Origin: Desertimonas flava
GTDB taxonomy: Bacteria; Actinomycetota; Acidimicrobiia; Acidimicrobiales; Ilumatobacteraceae
NCBI RefSeq assembly: GCF_003426815.1
Contig: NZ_QKYK01000009.1
Location: forward strand, 115,781-179,780
Reading direction: 5' to 3'
Length of the DNA: 64,000 bases
The position numbers were made by a program, and so were the translations under genes. Shown here one piece after another: positions 61,421 through 64,000 of the stretch. The notes beneath the pieces are model-generated. The model searched no databases. It was not told the DNA's origin and saw only the letters and a program-made list of their open reading frames with translations. Each line of letters starts with the position of its first letter. Within the stretch, counting starts at the first letter, position 1.

Positions 61421-62221
61421 TCAGTGTTTGATGGTGCGGAGGTAGAGGAGGCGAGGCACCGTGGCGGCCTCGGTGTACTCCGGGGCGAGGGCCAGGAATC
61501 CGGGCGGCGGCGCCGGCTCCTCCATCCGCTCGATCAGCAGGCCGTTGGCCGCCAGGGCGTTGACGTACCGTGACAGCGGTCGGTGGATGAAGCGGATATG
61601 CACGTCGAGCTCCACCTCCTCGATCGTCTCGGCCTCCACCAGGTAGGGCCCGATCCTCCAGTACTGCTCCGGCGGCTCGATCATCTGGTCGTCGATCCAG
61701 CCGCTGTCAGGCGTCTGGAGCAGCGGGTGGTTGAGGAAGAAGCAGAAGCGGCCACCGGGCTCGAGGACGCGAGCGACCTCGGCGATCGCCTGGTCGACCT
61801 CGTCGATGTGCTCGAACACGAGGCACGCGACGACGGCGTCGAACGAGGCGTCGGGGAACGGCAGCTCGTCGGCGAACGCCCGGACGAAGCCGGTCGCTCC
61901 CCCGCGCTGGGCGGCCACGCTCACCTGGTTCCACGTCGGATCGATGCCCACGACCGTCGCCGACTCGTCGAGGCCCTTCACGAGCCGGCTGATCTGGCCG
62001 TCGCCGCATCCGACGTCGAGCACGCGCCGGGCGCCGGCCAGCTCGGCGGCCGCGAGGGGCAGGATCTGCTCGACGTACTCCGGATCGGCGCCCGCGGTGA
62101 AGCCGTCGATCCACCATTGGGCGTGGGACTCCCACAGCTCGACGTTGCTGGGGAACGAGGCGGGGTCGAGTTCGCCAGGACGTTCCGGATTGTCGCCGGG
62201 CTCGACGGTGGGATCGGTCAC
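61421..62221 (-). CDS. SAM-dependent methyltransferase (class I)
   Basis: 266 residues from GTG at 62221. Motif I is VLDVGCGDGQISRLV, with VVGIDP for the acidic end of beta-2, ELPFPDASFDAVVACLVFEHIDEVDQ, and AIAEVARVLEPGGRFCFFLNH. The substrate is not predictable. A leading Trp-rich segment (ELWESHAQWWIDGFTAG) is typical of a small-molecule methyltransferase subgroup. Confidence 0.88.
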   Translation of the reverse strand: MTDPTVEPGDNPERPGELDPASFPSNVELWESHAQWWIDGFTAGADPEYVEQILPLAAAELAGARRVLDVGCGDGQISRLVKGLDESATVVGIDPTWNQVSVAAQRGGATGFVRAFADELPFPDASFDAVVACLVFEHIDEVDQAIAEVARVLEPGGRFCFFLNHPLLQTPDSGWIDDQMIEPPEQYWRIGPYLVEAETIEEVELDVHIRFIHRPLSRYVNALAANGLLIERMEEPAPPPGFLALAPEYTEAATVPRLLYLRTIKH

Positions 62222-62344
62222 CCCCGGCACGGTACCGCCGCTCCGCCCGACCGCCCGGCTCAGGTGCGCCCGCTCGCCATTCGGGGGCAACCCGTCAGCG
62301 ACATCGGCCTGGATTCATCGGCTCACCGCCGTCGCGGTGAGAGG

Positions 62345-63859
62345 ATGAGCGGGATGACCGACATCGTTGCTTCGGATCTCGCCGACCTCGAACGCTGGGC
62401 GCGCGCCGTCCAGATGGTGTCGTTCGACGGACCGGTCGCGCCGCCGTGGTTGCTCGACGAGCTGGCCGCCGGCACCGGGTCGGTCTGCCTCTTCGCCGGC
62501 AACGTCGAGTCCGACGAGGCCGTCGCCGAGCTGGTCGCCGCGCTCCGCTCGGCGCGTCCCGACGTCGTGGTGGCGATCGACGAGGAGGGTGGCGACGTCA
62601 CCCGGCTCGACCAACGCCGCGGTTCGGACGTGCCCGGCCCCGCCGTCCTCGGAGCGGTCGACGACCTCGAAGCCACCGCCGCGGCGTATCGGATGATCGG
62701 CCGTCGCTTGGCGCGGGCCGGTATCGACCTCGACCTGGCGCCCGTCGCCGACGTCAACGTGGCGGCCGAGAACCCGGTGATCGGCGTGCGTTCGTTCGGC
62801 GACGACGCCGGGCTGGTCGCCCGCCACGTCGCCGCCGCCGCCGCCGCGCTCGAGTCGGTCGGAGTCGCCGCCTGCCTCAAGCACTTCCCCGGTCACGGCG
62901 CGACGGTCGACGACTCCCATCAGGGCCTGCCCGTACTCGATGTCGACGCGGCCACGCTGCGGGCACGCGAGCTCGTGCCCTTCGCCGGTTCGTCGGCGGC
63001 GGCGGTGATGACCGCGCACATGGTCGTGACCGCCCTCGACGCCCAGCCGGCGACGCGCAGCCGAGTGGTGCTCGGCGTCTTGCGTGACGAGTTGGGGTTC
63101 GACGGCGTCATCGTGTCCGATGCGCTCGACATGGCCGGTGTGCACGGCCCCGCGGTCCGCTACGGGGAGGTCACGCCGGACATGATCGGCGTCGCCGCCG
63201 TGGCCGCGATCGACGCCGGCTGCGACCTGTTGTGCCTCGGTGCGCGCCAAGGCCACGACGTTCCCTTGGCGGTCACCAGCGCGCTCGTGCGAGCCGTAGC
63301 CGACGGGCGCCTGTCCGGCGCCCGGCTCGCCGACGCCGCCGCACGGGTCGGCAGTCTCTGCCGGGCGAGCCGCGCGAGGCACGTGATCGAGGCGGCCGCC
63401 GACCCCGACGCCGACGAAGCCATCGTCGCATCTGTGGCGGCCCGGGCGGTCGCCGTGGCCGGCGACCTCCGGGTTCCTGTCCGCAGCGCGCTCGTCGTCG
63501 ACTGCCGGGCCGAGGCGAGCATGGCCACCCACGGGGTGCTGTGGGGCCTCGGTCCGGTGATCGCCGCCGCCGATCCGACGGCCAGGCATCGCGACGCCAC
63601 GCCATCGACGACAGCGGAGGAGATCGCCGCCGACGCCGACAACCGCCCGCTCGTCGTCGTGGTTCGTTCCGCCGGTGCTCACCGCTGGCAGCTCGATCTG
63701 CTCGAGCGGCTCGCACTCGCCCGCCCCGACCTCGTGACCGTCGAGGTCGGCTGGCCGGCCCGCGCCGCGGTCTACGCCGGCGCCGCGCTGGTGACGTCCT
63801 TCGGTGCGTCGCGGACGTCGATCGGCGCCGTGGCCAGCCGCCTCCTGGCCACGGCGTGA
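62345..63859 (+). CDS. Glycoside hydrolase family 3 (NagZ-like beta-N-acetylhexosaminidase)
   Basis: 504 residues, cytosolic (no signal). The NagZ signature is ACLKHFPGHGATVDDSHQGLP, and the nucleophile Asp lies in GVIVSDALDMAGV. VAIDEEGGDVTRLDQRR is the usual early segment. The C-terminal ~150 residues form a second domain (VVVVRSAGAHRWQL...). Likely frees GlcNAc from muropeptides or other glycans. ATG at 62345; an ATG at 62354 is the alternative. Confidence 0.9.
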   Translation: MSGMTDIVASDLADLERWARAVQMVSFDGPVAPPWLLDELAAGTGSVCLFAGNVESDEAVAELVAALRSARPDVVVAIDEEGGDVTRLDQRRGSDVPGPAVLGAVDDLEATAAAYRMIGRRLARAGIDLDLAPVADVNVAAENPVIGVRSFGDDAGLVARHVAAAAAALESVGVAACLKHFPGHGATVDDSHQGLPVLDVDAATLRARELVPFAGSSAAAVMTAHMVVTALDAQPATRSRVVLGVLRDELGFDGVIVSDALDMAGVHGPAVRYGEVTPDMIGVAAVAAIDAGCDLLCLGARQGHDVPLAVTSALVRAVADGRLSGARLADAAARVGSLCRASRARHVIEAAADPDADEAIVASVAARAVAVAGDLRVPVRSALVVDCRAEASMATHGVLWGLGPVIAAADPTARHRDATPSTTAEEIAADADNRPLVVVVRSAGAHRWQLDLLERLALARPDLVTVEVGWPARAAVYAGAALVTSFGASRTSIGAVASRLLATA

Positions 63860-63875
63860 CCGCGACCGCCCGACC

Positions 63876-64000
63876 TAACAGTTGGTGCCAGCCTGGATTC
63901 CAGTGGTCACTGCAACACGTGGTTGTCGAGGATCATGGTAGGGGTCTTCCAGCCGTGGCGTTTGCGGGGTCGGCGGTTGAGCTTGGCGGCGATGGCGTCG
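63876..64000 (-). mobile_element. End of an IS30-family insertion sequence
   Basis: Transposase tail plus adjacent terminal sequence (about 63876-63906, CTAACAGTTGGTGCCAGCC onward). The inverted-repeat boundary cannot be fixed because the other end is outside the window. Confidence 0.6.
63907..64000 (-). CDS. IS30-like transposase, C-terminal end (partial)
   Basis: Only the last 30 codons are in the window; the gene continues to the right. The frame reads DAIAAKLNRRPRKRHGWKTP, the terminal motif of IS30-family DDE transposases, then TMILDNHVLQ and TGA. The following GTCACTGCAAC and ATTCCAG on the + strand resemble an IS30-type end. Confidence 0.85.
   Translation of the reverse strand, partial: DAIAAKLNRRPRKRHGWKTPTMILDNHVLQ

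Overview
High-GC chromosomal segment (64 kb) from a bacterium that looks like an actinomycete-type organism, most likely from the Acidimicrobiia or a related deep-branching actinobacterial group. This is inferred from the strong G/C bias, frequent GTG starts, a Walker-A lysine-to-arginine RapZ of actinobacterial type, an IdeR/DtxR-like iron box, a PknB-type kinase with an extracellular tail, an F420-dependent-type reductase and proline/threonine-rich linkers. No rRNA is present. There is one tRNA, for Leu with anticodon GAG. All assignments come from reading sequence; no database search was run.

Layout. 1-9.5 kb: glutamate synthase large subunit, a crotonase, a nitroreductase, a GntR regulator, a secreted PhoD-like phosphatase and a VOC protein. 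9.5-13.3 kb: aconitase, then a noncoding stretch with three kinds of repeats, then a LysM lipoprotein. 13.3-16.6 kb: a PknB-like kinase divergent from an ECF sigma factor that is translationally coupled to an unknown secreted protein. 16.7-21.1 kb: a NMT1/Tau-type ABC importer followed by a cysteine-less PTPS/QueD homologue and an isopenicillin-N-synthase-like oxygenase. 21.1-34.6 kb: small regulators and housekeeping enzymes, an unusual ketosynthase next to a family-A polymerase, a ferritin / [2Fe-2S] protein pair under an iron box, and cell-wall genes (VanY-like peptidase, LysM transglycosylase). 34.66-36.56 kb: a 1.9-kb element inserted at the 3' end of tRNA-Leu, bounded by a ~58-bp direct repeat, carrying only an AbiE toxin-antitoxin pair (toxin frameshifted) and no integrase. 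36.6-50.2 kb: secG and two tandem, paralogous Dpp/Opp-type peptide ABC operons. 50.5-56.0 kb: a six-gene MoxR/DUF58/VWA (Bat-like) operon with 4-bp overlaps. 56.2-60.3 kb: tpiA, pgk and gap, divergent from rapZ. 60.4-64 kb: an AbiEi/DUF559 protein, a methyltransferase, a GH3 glycosidase and the end of an IS30-like element.

How the parts relate. The first dpp operon has a very strong hairpin between the binding-protein gene and its permeases; the second is interrupted by an opposite-strand PH-domain gene. The GntR promoter region and the aconitase/VOC intergenic region share a 40-bp regulatory block with identical internal spacing, suggesting one small regulon. Several genes end in long perfect palindromes or in hairpin units that contain the stop codon and have been tandemly duplicated. 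A modular noncoding repeat sits directly upstream of tpiA, pgk and gap and downstream of gltB. 

Most notable candidates for something undescribed: the integrase-less AbiE mini-island with phased arm-type repeats at both ends; the transporter/PTPS-like/oxygenase cassette; the ferritin plus thioredoxin-like [2Fe-2S] pair; and the modular leader repeat in front of the lower-glycolysis genes.
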